Both the position numbers and the translations under genes were made by a program. 64,000 bases of DNA from Metabacillus bambusae (lineage in GTDB: Bacteria; Bacillota; Bacilli; Bacillales; Bacillaceae). The notes under the pieces were generated by a model. That model ran no database searches. It saw only the letters and a program-made list of their open reading frames with translations, and was not told where the DNA came from. Every line of letters begins with the position of its first letter. The first letter of the stretch is position 1. Positions 36,623 to 50,472 of the stretch are shown here, in pieces. The stretch covers positions 108,380-172,379 of the forward strand of contig NZ_JAGDEL010000011.1 in assembly GCF_017497975.1 (NCBI RefSeq), given 5' to 3'.

Positions 36623-36775
36623 GAACAAAAGCGCAAGCGCCTTGAACAGCCTCGGGCAAATATGATGATTTAGAATAGAAGGCGTTCTTTGCCTTCAATT
36701 CTAAATTAGCTTATGCCCTCGAGGGGCTAGGCGCTGGAGCTGGATGTCAAAGTGTTATCCATAGTACAATAATTA
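36623..36775 (+). repeat. Structured interspersed repeat, copy 5 (short subtype)
   Basis: AAAAGCGCAAGCGCC begins 4 nt after the preceding stop codon. The inner stem TTTAGAATAGAAGGC/GCCTTCAATTCTAAA is the same as in copy 2, and the end reads GGCGCTGGAGCTGGATGTC followed by GTTATCCATAG. Confidence 0.85.
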
Positions 36776-36795
36776 CATAATTTACCATACGCAAA

Positions 36796-36838
36796 CAAAT
36801 AAAGGGACTGACTCAAATTTAGTCAGTCCCTTTATTGT
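36796..36838 (-). terminator. Strong hairpin terminator, probably bidirectional, after P5C dehydrogenase gene
   Basis: AATAAAGGGACTGAC pairs perfectly with GTCAGTCCCTTTATT around TCAAATTTA. It serves the minus-strand dehydrogenase gene, which ends one nt away from it, and perhaps the convergent plus-strand gene. Confidence 0.88.
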
Positions 36839-38386
36839 TTATAGCATTTCAGACGTCGTTTTTGCCTGCATGTGCAGCAGCAGATAATCAGGTCCACCTG
36901 CTTTTGAATCTGTCCCAGACATATTAAAGCCGCCAAATGGTTGATAGCCTACAATAGCTCCTGTACAGCCACGGTTAAAATAGAGATTGCCAACATGAAA
37001 GTCTTCTCGAGCTTTTTCTATGTGTGAACGATTATTTGTTAAAACAGCACCTGTGAGTCCATAATCTGTATTGTTGGCGATATCAATTGCGTGCTCAAAA
37101 TCTCTTGCCTTACAAAAGGCTACGACTGGTCCAAAAATTTCTTCTTTCATAATTCGGGCATTTTCACTAACATCTGCAAAAATAGTAGGCTCGATGAAGA
37201 AGCCTTGTGAATTATCACCTTTCCCTCCAGCGACTAATCTCCCTTCCGCTTTACCGATTTCAATATAGCTTAGTATTTTTTCATAGGCAGCCTGATCATT
37301 GACAGGACCCATAAAAATCGTTGAATCCTTTGTATCACCAACTGTAAGATTCTTTGTGATTTCCACAACTCGAGTTAACACCTGATCATATACGTCTTCA
37401 AGAATAACAGCGCGAGAACATGCTGAGCATTTTTGACCTGAAAACCCAAAAGCAGATGCCACAATTGATTGTGCTGCTAATTCTAAATCAGCAGATGAAT
37501 CAACAACAATCGTGTCCTTTCCACCCATCTCTGCTATAACACGCTTTAACCAAATTTGCCCTTCATGGACCTTTGCAGCCCGCTCATATATTCTTACACC
37601 AACCTCACGCGAGCCAGTAAAACTAATAAACCTGGTTTGGGGGTGATCAACTAAATAATCTCCTACCTCAGCGCCACTTCCCGGTACATAATTAACGACA
37701 CCTGGCGGCAGTCCTGCTTCCTCTAATACTTCAATAAATTTTGCTGCAACTACCGGTGTTGTACTAGCTGGCTTTAATAATACTGTATTCCCAGAAACGA
37801 ATGCAGCTGAAGTCATCCCAGCCATAATCGCAAATGCGAAATTCCAAGGAGAAATGACGATACCGACCCCAAGCGGTATGTAGTTAAAACGGTTATATTC
37901 AATTTGTCGACTCTCAACAGGAATCCCATCCTTTAAGCTCAACATTTGTCGACCGTAATACTCCATAAAGTCAATTGCCTCAGCAGTATCAGCGTCTGCC
38001 TCATTCCAAGGCTTTCCTGCCTCTTTTACAAGGAGTGCCGAAAACTCATGTTTGCGTCTCCGAACAATAGCTGCTGCACGAAATAAAATATCCGCTCTCA
38101 CTTCAGGTTTAGATTTTCGCCAAGATTTGAACGTTACATCGGCAATCTGCATCGCTTTTTCCGCATGCTCCCTAGTTGCCTTTGATACAGTACCAATAAT
38201 TTCTTCCTTATTTGCAGGGTTTATGGAGATGATTTTATCCTTTGTTGACACACGCTCTCCACCTATAACCAAGTCATAATCTTGATTTAAATAGGAGTGA
38301 ACAACTTTAAGACCTGCTTCAAACGCATGTTTATTCTCTTCTACTAAAAAGTCTGTAAATGGTTCGTGCTTGTAAGGTACCACCAT
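36839..38386 (-). CDS. pruA: L-glutamate gamma-semialdehyde (P5C) dehydrogenase
   Basis: A 515-residue aldehyde dehydrogenase of the RocA/PruA type that oxidises glutamate semialdehyde to glutamate in proline and arginine breakdown. The opening [13 protein letters not shown] is typical. The active sites are visible: the Asn in PWNFAFAI (about residue 171), Glu in [13 protein letters not shown] (about 286) and the nucleophile in [13 protein letters not shown] (Cys about 320). AAAGGAGGCATTCGAAA precedes the ATG. No proline dehydrogenase gene is beside it, so it may also be called rocA. Confidence 0.93.
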   Translation of the reverse strand: MVVPYKHEPFTDFLVEENKHAFEAGLKVVHSYLNQDYDLVIGGERVSTKDKIISINPANKEEIIGTVSKATREHAEKAMQIADVTFKSWRKSKPEVRADILFRAAAIVRRRKHEFSALLVKEAGKPWNEADADTAEAIDFMEYYGRQMLSLKDGIPVESRQIEYNRFNYIPLGVGIVISPWNFAFAIMAGMTSAAFVSGNTVLLKPASTTPVVAAKFIEVLEEAGLPPGVVNYVPGSGAEVGDYLVDHPQTRFISFTGSREVGVRIYERAAKVHEGQIWLKRVIAEMGGKDTIVVDSSADLELAAQSIVASAFGFSGQKCSACSRAVILEDVYDQVLTRVVEITKNLTVGDTKDSTIFMGPVNDQAAYEKILSYIEIGKAEGRLVAGGKGDNSQGFFIEPTIFADVSENARIMKEEIFGPVVAFCKARDFEHAIDIANNTDYGLTGAVLTNNRSHIEKAREDFHVGNLYFNRGCTGAIVGYQPFGGFNMSGTDSKAGGPDYLLLHMQAKTTSEML

Positions 38387-38545
38387 TTTCGAATGCCTCC
38401 TTTAAATTTTAAGATAGAGCGTTAAGATCATGACTTTTCCTTCATTAAAACTCACAAATTAAAACTGATCTTGTGTTTGAGCTCTTATGCTTCATTCGTA
38501 TGCATGCCTATTGATAGAAATGAGTATCTTTTCTTTCTAGTTATT

Positions 38546-38665
38546 TTAATCATGATCAAAAGCGTTCGATGTTGACTTTAACATTTTAGCAGGGAAGTTC
38601 ACTTCTGTTTTAGCACTAAAGTGAATGTCAAAGCGCTTATCCATAGTAAAAGAATTTTATTATTT
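38546..38665 (+). repeat. Degenerate copy of the structured repeat (copy 6)
   Basis: GATCAAAAGCG at the left and TGTCAAAGCGCTTATCCATAG with AGAATTTTAT at the right match the ends of the family, and TTCGATGTTGACTTTA matches the inner part of copy 3. The rest has decayed. Confidence 0.5.
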
Positions 38666-38677
38666 TCTTGCAAACGT

Positions 38678-38711
38678 AAAAAAACAAGCTAAGATTTTGT
38701 TCTTAGCTTGC
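38678..38711 (-). terminator. Rho-independent terminator of the ligA-camS unit
   Basis: On the minus strand CAAGCTAAGA pairs with TCTTAGCTTG around ACAAAA and is followed by TTTTTTT. Confidence 0.92.
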
Positions 38712-38726
38712 ATTCTCACCTTACAT

Positions 38727-39914
38727 TTACTTATAAATATGAACAGTTGGCTCTTCTTGGTTTGGTTCTTTCATTATAAGTGCTTCCTGTCCTGAATTAG
38801 ACATAACATTGACTTCAAGTGTTATATAGTCAGGGAAGTATTCCATTACCTTACCTGTTATAAACTGTGTAAAGGCGATTACTTCCGCTTTTCCATAAAA
38901 CTGCATTGGAATTTCTATATCTAAATAATTTAATTCTCCGTTTTTATAAAAGGCTTTTCCAATTACACCTGTGTAATTAGGGAAAAATTCCTCAACATCA
39001 GATTTAAAACGATTGAACATTTGTGCATCATCTCGATAATCACTTGTCGCTTCATCTGATGGAAAGAAATAATAATCTTCATCAATTCCTTCCCACTTGC
39101 CAAGACTATTGCTGCCTGCCTTCACAACTGTTTTCGTCACGAAATTACCAGGAACAATCGAAGATTTTTTTTCTTGTTCATATATCGCAATAACAATTGG
39201 AACATTTTCCAATCCTTTTGTGTTTCTTACACGATTAATCACTTGTTGTGCATATTCTTTTCCTTTTGTTAAAAGCTCACTTGTACTTATTTGTTTCTCA
39301 CGAGCATACCCATCTTCCTGTTGAAAATAATGAACAGAGTTCATCGCTAGACCAATGACAACTCCACCTAATTCAACTGTATTTTCATCCTCGCGAATTA
39401 AATAGTTATGTTCAAGAATATGGGATAAGTAGATCGGGTTTTCTGAATGTAATTCCTCAAGATTTCCACCATCAGGCAAAGCTGGATTTAGCCCGACCTC
39501 AGTATATTCTTTTTTTGCCTTTTTCGCCTTTTCTTGAGCAGCTTTTAACTTTTCACCGGTTAGCTTTCGATTCAGCCAACCTTGAATGACTTCCCCAGTT
39601 AAATATTGGCCTTCTTGATATAAATACTTATCAGGAGAAAACGTATCTTGGGCAACCCTCATTAAACCTGTTTCAAATTCATCAATATCTAAGCGAGTAT
39701 TTAATTGTTCTGAAACAAGTCCTCTTGCTTCCCCTGGTTTAAAAGGCAAGATCATCTTGTAATACGAATCTGAAATATTGTATTTGGGGATAATCGCCTG
39801 TTCCTTTGATTCGTCCTCTGTTTCCTGCACGATTTCTTCTTGCTCTCCAAAGTTTGGTGCACAAGCTGTTAATACAAAAAAGCTTGTTAACACCATAAAT
39901 AGTTTCTTTTTCAA
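38727..39914 (-). CDS. camS: CamS family sex-pheromone-precursor lipoprotein (YerH)
   Basis: A 395-residue lipoprotein. Starting at TTG (39,914), MKKKLFMVLTSFFVLTAC is a signal peptide with lipobox LTAC; the Cys becomes lipid-linked and the rest faces outward. An in-frame GTG four codons earlier is possible, but AGAGGTG fits the TTG better. The mature part matches the CamS family, whose staphylococcal and enterococcal members release small pheromone peptides from the signal sequence; in Bacillus the role is unknown. It follows ligA by 15 nt, as in B. subtilis. Confidence 0.9.
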   Translation of the reverse strand: MKKKLFMVLTSFFVLTACAPNFGEQEEIVQETEDESKEQAIIPKYNISDSYYKMILPFKPGEARGLVSEQLNTRLDIDEFETGLMRVAQDTFSPDKYLYQEGQYLTGEVIQGWLNRKLTGEKLKAAQEKAKKAKKEYTEVGLNPALPDGGNLEELHSENPIYLSHILEHNYLIREDENTVELGGVVIGLAMNSVHYFQQEDGYAREKQISTSELLTKGKEYAQQVINRVRNTKGLENVPIVIAIYEQEKKSSIVPGNFVTKTVVKAGSNSLGKWEGIDEDYYFFPSDEATSDYRDDAQMFNRFKSDVEEFFPNYTGVIGKAFYKNGELNYLDIEIPMQFYGKAEVIAFTQFITGKVMEYFPDYITLEVNVMSNSGQEALIMKEPNQEEPTVHIYK

Positions 39915-39929
39915 GTGATTCCACACCTC

Positions 39930-41936
<2,007 letters not shown>

Positions 41937-41973
41937 TCAGATGTCCAATCCTTTCTACCTAACTATCTTCTCT

Positions 41974-44196
41974 TTAAACGCGATTAATTGGTGCAAATTT
42001 TGCAAGCAGACGCTTTATTCCAACAGGACTTGGGAAAGCAATATCTAATTCCTTTCCTTCCCCTGTACCTTTTACACTAACGACTGTACCAATTCCCCAT
42101 TTTTTATGTTCAGCTTTATCTCCAACAGCCCAAGAAATTCCGTCCCCACCAGTTGAAGCGGCAATAGGTTTAGAAACTGGTGGGCGCTTTTCAAGACGAC
42201 GACTTGAATTAAAAGCAGAGGTAGAAGGAGAAGTAGATTTCTTTACTTCATTCAAATTCTCGATCAACTCACTTGGGATTTCAGAAATAAATCGTGACTC
42301 AGGATTCATACTTGTCCGCCCAAACAACGTACGCATTTGTGCATTTGTAATGAACAGCTCTTTTTCAGCTCTAGTAATCCCTACGTAAGCAAGACGACGT
42401 TCTTCCTCCATCTCATCCTCTTCCATTAATGAACGGCTATGAGGGAAAACCCCTTCCTCAAGTCCGATTAAGAACACAACAGGAAACTCTAATCCCTTTG
42501 CTGAGTGAAGGGTCATTAACACAAGTGCATCACTTTGTTCCTGCTCATCTTCTTCAAGTTTATCAATGTCAGATACAAGTGCTAAATCTGTTAAAAACGC
42601 CACAAGACTTTTATCTTCATTTTGCTTTTCAAAGGTTTGAGTGACCGATAAAAACTCATCGATATTCTCTAATCGACTTTGTGCTTCAATTGTTTTTTCT
42701 AGTTTAAGCATTTCTCGATAACCAGATTTCTCAATGATCTCTTCGGCGAGCTCTGTAACAGATAAATAATCCTGCATATTACCAAGGTTTCGAATCAATT
42801 CACGGAATTCAACTAAAGCGTTTATAACTCTTGCACTTACACCTATTTGTTCAATTTCATCTAATGCTTGAAATAGAGATAAATCATTGTCTATTGCATA
42901 ATTAGCAATTTTATCAACAGATGTCGAACCAACACCACGTTTTGGTACATTGATGATACGTGCTAAGCTAATATCATCATCAGGGTTTGCAATTAATCGT
43001 AAGTAGGCAAGTAAGTCTTTAATCTCTTTACGATCATAGAACTTAATGCCTCCAACGATTGTGTAATTTAGATTTGATTTAAGTAATACTTCCTCAATAA
43101 TCCTTGATTGTGCATTTGTTCTGTAAAGAATTGCGATCTCTGAAAGCTTTCGTTGTCCTGAATCTACCAGCTGTTTGATTCTCCCTGCAACAAATTGTCC
43201 CTCTGCTGCTTCACTATCTGCACGATAGTACGTAATCTTTGCCCCTTGTTGATTTTCAGTCCAAAGCTTCTTCGGCTTACGATTTGAATTCCTTTTAATA
43301 ACCTCATTTGCAGCCTCTAAAATTAACTTTGTTGAACGGTAGTTTTGTTCTAGCAAAATCACATTCGCTTGAGGATAATCCTTTTCAAAGGAGAGGATAT
43401 TAGCAATATCTGCACCACGCCAGCGATAAATTGATTGATCAGAATCACCTACAACACAGAGGTTTTTAAACCGTGAGGCCAAAAGCTTAACTAACATATA
43501 TTGAGCTCTGTTCGTATCTTGATACTCATCAACATGGATATATTGAAATTTACGTTGATAAGATTCAAGCACTTCAGGTACACGTTGAAACAATTGAATG
43601 GTTGTCATAATCAAATCATCAAAATCAAGAGATTGATTTTTGCGTAGCTTCTTTTGGTATTCCCTGTATACATCACTAACCATTTGTTCATAGTGACTAT
43701 TAGCTGTTTTATCATATTCCTCAGGTGTTATCAGTTCATTTTTCGCACTGCTGATTGAACCTAATAAGCTTCTTGGCTCATATTTTTTAGGATCAAGGTT
43801 TTTTTCTTTAAGCACAGTTTTAATAACCGACAATTGATCTGTCGTATCAAGTATAGAAAAGTTACGATTAATTCCCATTCTGTCACTATCTCGACGTAAA
43901 ATTCGAACGCACATAGAGTGAAAGGTTGAAATCCATATTTCATCAGCACCAGGTCCTAAAATCCGTTGAATTCTCTCTTTCATTTCACGTGCTGCTTTAT
44001 TTGTAAATGTAATCGCCAAAATATTCCATGGAGCGATTTGTTTTTCAGTCATTAAGTACGCGATCCGATGGGTTAACACACGGGTTTTACCACTTCCCGC
44101 ACCCGCCATGATTAATAACGGACCATCCGTTGTTTTTACTGCCTCTTGTTGCATGTCATTCAAACCTGAAAGTAATTGATTTGATAAGAATTGCAA
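41974..44196 (-). CDS. pcrA: ATP-dependent DNA helicase PcrA
   Basis: A 740-residue UvrD-family 3'-5' helicase needed for repair, rolling-circle replication and removal of stalled polymerases and RecA. Motif I is AGAGSGKT (about residues 31-38), motif II DEYQDTN (about 222), motif [17 protein letters not shown], and motif [12 protein letters not shown] (about 605). The C-terminal Tudor-like RNA-polymerase-binding part ([20 protein letters not shown]) is present. TTG at 44,196 gives the conserved SNQLLSGLN start with AAGGTGG before it; the ATG eight codons upstream has no binding site. Confidence 0.97.
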   Translation of the reverse strand: MQFLSNQLLSGLNDMQQEAVKTTDGPLLIMAGAGSGKTRVLTHRIAYLMTEKQIAPWNILAITFTNKAAREMKERIQRILGPGADEIWISTFHSMCVRILRRDSDRMGINRNFSILDTTDQLSVIKTVLKEKNLDPKKYEPRSLLGSISSAKNELITPEEYDKTANSHYEQMVSDVYREYQKKLRKNQSLDFDDLIMTTIQLFQRVPEVLESYQRKFQYIHVDEYQDTNRAQYMLVKLLASRFKNLCVVGDSDQSIYRWRGADIANILSFEKDYPQANVILLEQNYRSTKLILEAANEVIKRNSNRKPKKLWTENQQGAKITYYRADSEAAEGQFVAGRIKQLVDSGQRKLSEIAILYRTNAQSRIIEEVLLKSNLNYTIVGGIKFYDRKEIKDLLAYLRLIANPDDDISLARIINVPKRGVGSTSVDKIANYAIDNDLSLFQALDEIEQIGVSARVINALVEFRELIRNLGNMQDYLSVTELAEEIIEKSGYREMLKLEKTIEAQSRLENIDEFLSVTQTFEKQNEDKSLVAFLTDLALVSDIDKLEEDEQEQSDALVLMTLHSAKGLEFPVVFLIGLEEGVFPHSRSLMEEDEMEEERRLAYVGITRAEKELFITNAQMRTLFGRTSMNPESRFISEIPSELIENLNEVKKSTSPSTSAFNSSRRLEKRPPVSKPIAASTGGDGISWAVGDKAEHKKWGIGTVVSVKGTGEGKELDIAFPSPVGIKRLLAKFAPINRV

Positions 44197-44265
44197 CTTC
44201 TTCACCACCTTAACAAACATATGTTCTATTTTATCAAAAAAATGAGGTTGAGTTCAAAAAAAATT

Positions 44266-44949
44266 TCATTTTACAGCTTCTACTGTTTTTAGAGCTGCCT
44301 TTAAATCAGTGTAGATAACATTTCCTACTACTACAACATCCGCAAATTGAGCAAAATGTTTAGCTTCTTCTGCTGATGTAATGCCTCCACCATAGAATAA
44401 CTTTGTTTTTGTTAATACCTTCTTAGTTTGTTCAACAACTGCTAGATCTCCTAGCATTCCGCTATATTCTAGATAAAAAATAGGCAGCTGATACATTTTC
44501 TCAGCAACACGTGCATATGCTGTTACATCATCAAGTGAGAGATTTGTATTTGCATCTGTTAGTGCCGCAGCTTTGCAATCGGGGTTTAAAATACAATACC
44601 CTTCAACAATTAGCTCATCCCAATTCATAATCTCTCCATATTCCTTCACTGCTTCATGATGTAAATCAATCATCCATTTAGTACTTCTGCTATTTAATAC
44701 TGTAGGGATAAAATATAAGTCGAAGCCAGGAATAATGGATTCAGCTGTTGATACTTCTAAAACACAGGGAATAAAATAGCGACGGATCCTAGACATTAAG
44801 TTCAACACATTATCTTCAGTAATATTGTCGCTTCCTCCAACAATAATACCATCTGTTCCAGATTCACAAATTTTCTCTAAGTCCTCATCACTTATTACTT
44901 TATCAGGATCGAGTTTAAACACATGTTTCCACTCGTTAATATCATACAT
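44266..44949 (-). CDS. pcrB: Heptaprenylglyceryl phosphate synthase
   Basis: A 227-residue TIM-barrel prenyltransferase that joins heptaprenyl diphosphate to glycerol-1-phosphate, a lipid pathway of Bacillaceae related to archaeal GGGP synthase. [16 protein letters not shown] [14 protein letters not shown] (about residues 27-40) and [14 protein letters not shown] (about 186-199) form the phosphate-binding ends of the barrel. ATG at 44,949 has GGAGG at eight nt; an ATG five codons upstream is inside that binding site. It precedes pcrA by 69 nt. Confidence 0.95.
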   Translation of the reverse strand: MYDINEWKHVFKLDPDKVISDEDLEKICESGTDGIIVGGSDNITEDNVLNLMSRIRRYFIPCVLEVSTAESIIPGFDLYFIPTVLNSRSTKWMIDLHHEAVKEYGEIMNWDELIVEGYCILNPDCKAAALTDANTNLSLDDVTAYARVAEKMYQLPIFYLEYSGMLGDLAVVEQTKKVLTKTKLFYGGGITSAEEAKHFAQFADVVVVGNVIYTDLKAALKTVEAVK

Positions 44950-45107
44950 GTAGGAATCCTCCATTCAAAAACATCCATTTCATTATTATAGCAAATAACA
45001 AGGAGGCAAAAAACTTAAAAACGGATGTTCCATTTCGCTTTCATCAAAATGTAATAAAATGCAGCAGACAAGCACTGGTTTTTAACTATATGGTTTTTCT
45101 ATTTACT

Positions 45108-45253
45108 TTTATGCAAGCCTTTTTCGCAAACTTTGTTGCTATTTACCAAGTATTCCGGTGTGGTTGATTGCAGCGAGAGATGCTCGCTCCAATCAGCCTT
45201 AAGCAGTTTTGGTTTAAAGGCAACAATCTCTTAGAAAAAAGCCTGCGCAAAAG
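45108..45253. repeat. Giant imperfect palindrome (MITE-like hairpin element) between yerC and pcrB
   Basis: The outer arms (CTTTTATGCAAGCCTTTTTC at the left and CTTTTGCGCAGGCTTTTTTC read inward from the right) match over about 45 nt at roughly 70 percent. The centre, TGATTGCAGCGAG-AGATG-CTCGCTCCAATCA, folds into a hairpin with one mismatch. No coding capacity. I did not find a sure target duplication. Confidence 0.65.
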
Positions 45254-45280
45254 AAAAAGCACCGATAACCTCGGCGCTTT
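45252..45280 (-). terminator. Rho-independent terminator of the yerB-yerC unit
   Basis: On the minus strand AAGCGCCGA pairs with TCGGTGCTT around GGTTA and is followed by TTTCTTTT. Confidence 0.87.
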
Positions 45281-45287
45281 CCAATTC

Positions 45288-45596
45288 TTATTCTGTTGGT
45301 TTCTTCTGATCATGCACACGTTCTAATGCCATTGTATAAGCATCATTACCATAATTTAAACAGCGTTTCACACGAGAAATGGTTGCAGTACTCGCTCCCG
45401 TTTCGGTTTCTATCTTATGATACGTAAATCCTTCTCGCAGCATTCTTGCTACTTCAAGTCTTTGTGCAAGCGATTGGATTTCATTTACTGTACAAAGGTC
45501 ATCGAAGAATCGATAACATTCTTCTAAATCTTTTAATGACAAAATAGATTCAAAAAGCTGATCAAGTTCTTTTCCACGTAGCTTTTCTATTTGCAT
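45288..45596 (-). CDS. yerC: YerC/YecD family TrpR-like protein
   Basis: A 102-residue helical DNA-binding protein of the Trp-repressor superfamily. The second half contains the HTH: QSLAQRLEVARMLREGFTY and EIATETGASTATISRVKRCL-like TETGASTATISRVKRC (about residues 65-80). The regulon is not known. Two ATGs are close; 45,596 has AAGGAG at seven nt. It is 20 nt downstream of yerB and probably in its transcript; a terminator follows. Confidence 0.92.
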   Translation of the reverse strand: MQIEKLRGKELDQLFESILSLKDLEECYRFFDDLCTVNEIQSLAQRLEVARMLREGFTYHKIETETGASTATISRVKRCLNYGNDAYTMALERVHDQKKPTE

Positions 45597-45615
45597 AAAC
45601 ATTCTCCTTTTACTT

Positions 45616-46659
45616 TTACGATTGAATTAGAAATGCTTCCTCAATGCTTGGCACTACATTGATCCACGTTCTTCCTGGAACAAACTTTAAAAGTTCTCCA
45701 TCTTTTACAGGGAGAATTCTACCATCACGGTTTTCCCATTCTACCTCTTGCATAAGTCCATTTTGGAAAAGAATCGCTTTTCCCCCTGAGGTTAAATTAA
45801 TGCCCCGTCTTCCATAATCATCAATAGAATTATGATCCATTTCAACAACAAACACATTTGATAGTTGAATCGGTTCTTCACTTTCTAAATCAACCGTTTG
45901 TTCATTATTACTAAATCTGCTATAGCTTTGGTTAGATTGATTATACTCATATGTTGCATGCCATGTTTGAGAGCTGTCATATTTAATAACAAACTTGTTT
46001 GCAGGTTCACCTTTTAAATTTACCACTTCTTCCTCAGAAAGAAACTCAAAAGGCTCCACTTCAGCAGTTATTTCATACTGATTGGACTCTGCACCCTTCA
46101 ATATATTTTCATTTGAAATATAGGAATTATGAGGTGCCTTACGATGATCCGCTCGCCAAAATAAAGTACCATCATAAGATAATCCATTCAAATAATCCGC
46201 TTCGCCTGCTTCAAGCTTTTCTTTAGCTGTAGGACTCCAACCATGACTAATATAAAGTGCATCAAAGCCTTTACTTAAATCAACATAATATTCTCTTGCA
46301 CTACGTACAGGTCCGATTATGTCAGGTATTTCGCTTTGAAAGATAGCTAAAAATCTAGTGATACTTCCCTCTGAAAGAACTTCGTACACAACATCAGCTT
46401 TATGAAGACCTGATTGTGGTCTTGCACTTGGATGATTATTTATCATAACAGCTATAGGTCGTTGATCTAGTTCAGTTTCTTCTACTTCTAATCCAGTAAG
46501 CGGGTAAGTCACTTTTTCTTCAACTTCAGCAACAACTGGCTTTTCTTCTTTCTGATTTGAATCTGTATTTTCAACTGAACGTTGTTCTTCTTTATTACTG
46601 CAAGCGCTTATTATTATAAGCATTGAAAATATAGCAAGTGAGAATTTTCTTTTTAACAC
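45616..46659 (-). CDS. yerB: DUF3048 domain lipoprotein (YerB)
   Basis: A 347-residue lipoprotein with signal peptide and lipobox IISAC (Cys20). The mature part has the two DUF3048 domains: PLTGLEVEE...RPIAVMINNHPSARPQSGL (about residues 52-85) and a C-terminal beta-rich part. Family function is unknown. The start is GTG with only a weak AAGG upstream, which suggests low expression. It follows yerA by 37 nt and leads into yerC, the B. subtilis order. Confidence 0.92.
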   Translation of the reverse strand: MLKRKFSLAIFSMLIIISACSNKEEQRSVENTDSNQKEEKPVVAEVEEKVTYPLTGLEVEETELDQRPIAVMINNHPSARPQSGLHKADVVYEVLSEGSITRFLAIFQSEIPDIIGPVRSAREYYVDLSKGFDALYISHGWSPTAKEKLEAGEADYLNGLSYDGTLFWRADHRKAPHNSYISNENILKGAESNQYEITAEVEPFEFLSEEEVVNLKGEPANKFVIKYDSSQTWHATYEYNQSNQSYSRFSNNEQTVDLESEEPIQLSNVFVVEMDHNSIDDYGRRGINLTSGGKAILFQNGLMQEVEWENRDGRILPVKDGELLKFVPGRTWINVVPSIEEAFLIQS

Positions 46660-46696
46660 AAAAACACAACCTTATCTACTTTTCCACTTTTATATT

Positions 46697-48439
46697 TTAA
46701 CGCATTATCGATGGAAAGAGTACCGTTTTTTTCATTACGTCAAAAATACCTCTTGGTGTTATTCTAATATAAGGTAAATGCGTTGAAGACAAAAACAACA
46801 ACGAATAAACAGGATCATCGAAGCCATAGCCTCTTTCTTTTAATAGAGTGTTCAACTGATTCTGTTTTACCATAACCTCTTCAAGCCTTTCTGTTGAAGC
46901 GCTTCCATTTATCTGTAACGGCATTTCAAATGTAACATTTCCATTCTCAGTTAACACAATCCCTCCACCTATTTCCTTCATTCGAGAAAAGGCAGCAAGC
47001 ATTTCAGTTTTATTTTTACCAATGATAATGATATCTCCAGTTGTGGAATAAGAACTTGCAAAGCCCTGCACTTGTTTGGAGAAACCTTTTATGACTGTAT
47101 TTACTCTCCACTTACCATTTCGGTCAATTAAAGCTAGAAAGCTTTCGTCATGTATTTCGGAAAGCTCATTAACAGAGCTATCGATTGTAATTGAGTATGG
47201 TTCCATAATAACAGCATTCCGCATCTTCATCCCAAGAGGCATTGAAAATTGTAAATCATCTATTGTTAGATCCCATTTTATATCTGCGGATTGAATACCA
47301 TATTCAGCCCATTCAACAACTTCTTTATCCTCCTGACGATGACCCTCTTTTAGAATCCATTTTCCTTTTGCCATTACAGAGGATGGGTCAGGTTTGTCAA
47401 TGCTATCCAAAATGTTTAGAGTAGCAATTCTCCCTGGTGCAATAACACCTATTTGCTCTTCCAATTGGTAATATTTCGCTACATTGAATGCTGCCATATT
47501 ATATGCATCAATTGAAGGAACATTGCACTCTAAAGCTATGTCTATACAACGATTAATCATTCCATTTTCATAAAAAGTAGGGGTTGCCCCATCTGTCGTA
47601 TAGTATAAATGATCATATGTTGTTAATCCTTCATCCTGTATCTCCTTAAGAAGAACTGCGAGATCTGGACGAATTGATGAATGTCTTAAGGCTGCAGTAT
47701 AACCCATTTTTAGACGGTTTATCACATCATTACCTGTCATAGATTCATGATCACTGTCAACACCAAATAGCTTCATTTTCATTAATGTATTATCGGAAGC
47801 GCCTGGAAAATGTCCTTCTATCCGTTTCCCTCTTCGCTTTGTTTCTCTAAGCCAATATAAAATCCAGTCATCACCATCTAATAGCTTAGGCCAGCTCGTT
47901 AATTCTCCTCCTTGAACAACAGATTTATGCTCTAACCACGTTTTAAGAAAGTCATGCGAGAAAATTTTGTCCTCACCATGTACCTCTGTTTGCAAATCAA
48001 ATCTAGCCCACCAATAAAAGTGGTAAGGTAATTTCCCCATATCATCTAAAAACGTAAGCGCTTTCTTTTTCTCGTATTGTAAAAGAAAGAAAAGGTTATC
48101 ACCTATAAATGTTGTTGTACCTGTTTGCGATACATACTTTGCTAACGTATGGGGATTATATAATTGAAATGGGTGAGCATGTGGTTCAATGTATCCTGGC
48201 ACTACCACTTTGTTTGTACAATCAATCATTTCGGTTTGATTTGTATACTCTGGTAAATTGTCTCCCACATAGACAATTCGATCTTCGACTATCCAAATAT
48301 GTGCTTTAACCCATTGACGCAAGTAAGAATTCAGATAGGTTGCATTCTTTAAGACAACAGTTGGTGCACATTTGTTTGATAAAACATCTATTTGTTTGCG
48401 GATTTGACTAATTTTCCATTGGAATTTTCTCTCGGGCAT
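46697..48439 (-). CDS. yerA: Adenine deaminase family protein (YerA)
   Basis: A 580-residue amidohydrolase related to adenine deaminase. VVPGYIEPHAHPFQLYNP (about residues 71-88) has the metal-binding HxH, and EGHFPGAS (about 196-203) and TTDGATP (about 250) are further metal- and substrate-site segments. The C-terminal Ade_C domain is present. B. subtilis YerA is annotated as putative adenine deaminase, distinct from AdeC; substrate is not proven. TGGAGGG precedes the ATG. Its nearness to the pur operon is conserved. Confidence 0.88.
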   Translation of the reverse strand: MPERKFQWKISQIRKQIDVLSNKCAPTVVLKNATYLNSYLRQWVKAHIWIVEDRIVYVGDNLPEYTNQTEMIDCTNKVVVPGYIEPHAHPFQLYNPHTLAKYVSQTGTTTFIGDNLFFLLQYEKKKALTFLDDMGKLPYHFYWWARFDLQTEVHGEDKIFSHDFLKTWLEHKSVVQGGELTSWPKLLDGDDWILYWLRETKRRGKRIEGHFPGASDNTLMKMKLFGVDSDHESMTGNDVINRLKMGYTAALRHSSIRPDLAVLLKEIQDEGLTTYDHLYYTTDGATPTFYENGMINRCIDIALECNVPSIDAYNMAAFNVAKYYQLEEQIGVIAPGRIATLNILDSIDKPDPSSVMAKGKWILKEGHRQEDKEVVEWAEYGIQSADIKWDLTIDDLQFSMPLGMKMRNAVIMEPYSITIDSSVNELSEIHDESFLALIDRNGKWRVNTVIKGFSKQVQGFASSYSTTGDIIIIGKNKTEMLAAFSRMKEIGGGIVLTENGNVTFEMPLQINGSASTERLEEVMVKQNQLNTLLKERGYGFDDPVYSLLFLSSTHLPYIRITPRGIFDVMKKTVLFPSIMR

Positions 48440-48550
48440 AAAAAACCCTCCATTTTTAGTTACTAACTTAATACTATGTTAACATATGGAATTTATTAAC
48501 GCATTAAAGTTTTATTTCATTTTTATGACAATTTTAGGGAGGTAAATTTG

Positions 48551-48817
48551 ATGCGACCAAATATTGGCATCGTCAATTCTTTAATACGTATTACATGTGG
48601 CCTTTCCCTACTAGCTTGGGCTACATCTAAATACTGTAAAAAACCTTGGAGAGATTCATATTTAATTGCTATCGTACTTGGAGCAATGAAGGTTGGAGAA
48701 GGAATTCTACGTTTCTGTCCAATCACTTATATGTTTGAAAATTCAAATGGATATTTCTTTGACGATGAAGAGGGCTATGAAGAAGATGATGAAAAGATTG
48801 TTTATAATCCATCTTAA
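48551..48817 (+). CDS. DUF2892 (YgaP-like) small membrane protein
   Basis: An 88-residue protein with two hydrophobic segments around residues 8-24 and 36-54. RPNIGIVNSLIRITCGLSLLAWA (from residue 2) is the DUF2892 pattern, and the C-terminus is strongly acidic (DDEEGYEEDDE). Function unknown. ATG at 48,551 follows GGGAGGTAAATTT; a TTG codon is directly before it. Single-gene unit with a hairpin after it. Confidence 0.8.
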   Translation: MRPNIGIVNSLIRITCGLSLLAWATSKYCKKPWRDSYLIAIVLGAMKVGEGILRFCPITYMFENSNGYFFDDEEGYEEDDEKIVYNPS

Positions 48818-48824
48818 ATATTAA

Positions 48825-48862
48825 TAATAAGGGACTGGCTTAAAAAAGCCAGCCCCTTATTC
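48825..48862 (+). terminator. Hairpin terminator after the DUF2892 gene
   Basis: AATAAGGG and CTGGCTT pair with AAGCCAG and CCCTTATT around AAAA; one mismatch splits the two stems. The T-run is weak, so read-through into the small gene at 48,880 is possible. Confidence 0.7.
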
Positions 48863-48879
48863 ATCTTGGAGGTGTTAAT

Positions 48880-50239
<1,360 letters not shown>

Positions 50240-50257
50240 TTATCTCTTTAAGAAATT

Positions 50258-50468
50258 TAAAAATTCTTGTACTTAGATATGCTCACCACATCCAGCTCCC
50301 AAGCACAGGTCGTGCAAGTGCAGTCAGTGAGTGCGACAGGACGTCGCGTATTTTGACTGCCAGCGCTTTGTCCCTCTTGGTCTAAGCCACTCATGAATTG
50401 AAGGTAAAGAACACCTTCTATTCATGAGCGTCTTATTGCCCGAGACAGACCAAGGCGCTTACGCTTTA
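50258..50468 (-). repeat. Structured interspersed repeat, copy 7, between purH and purD
   Basis: Read on the minus strand, AAAGCGTAAGCGCC begins five nt after the purH stop codon; the inner stem CATGAATAGAAGGTG/TACCTTCAATTCATG is a co-varied version of the stem in copies 2, 4 and 5. The far end reads GGGAGCTGGATGTGG. It lies in the sense direction inside the pur transcript. Confidence 0.8.
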
Positions 50469-50472
50469 GTTA

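Noticed and set aside
38727..39914. Pheromone signalling system from the CamS signal peptide
   Set aside because: The family name comes from staphylococci and enterococci; no receptor, protease or conjugative genes are near, so a signalling role cannot be supported here.
44973..45107. Promoter or small RNA upstream of the palindrome near pcrB
   Set aside because: No clear promoter, fold or terminator apart from the palindrome itself.
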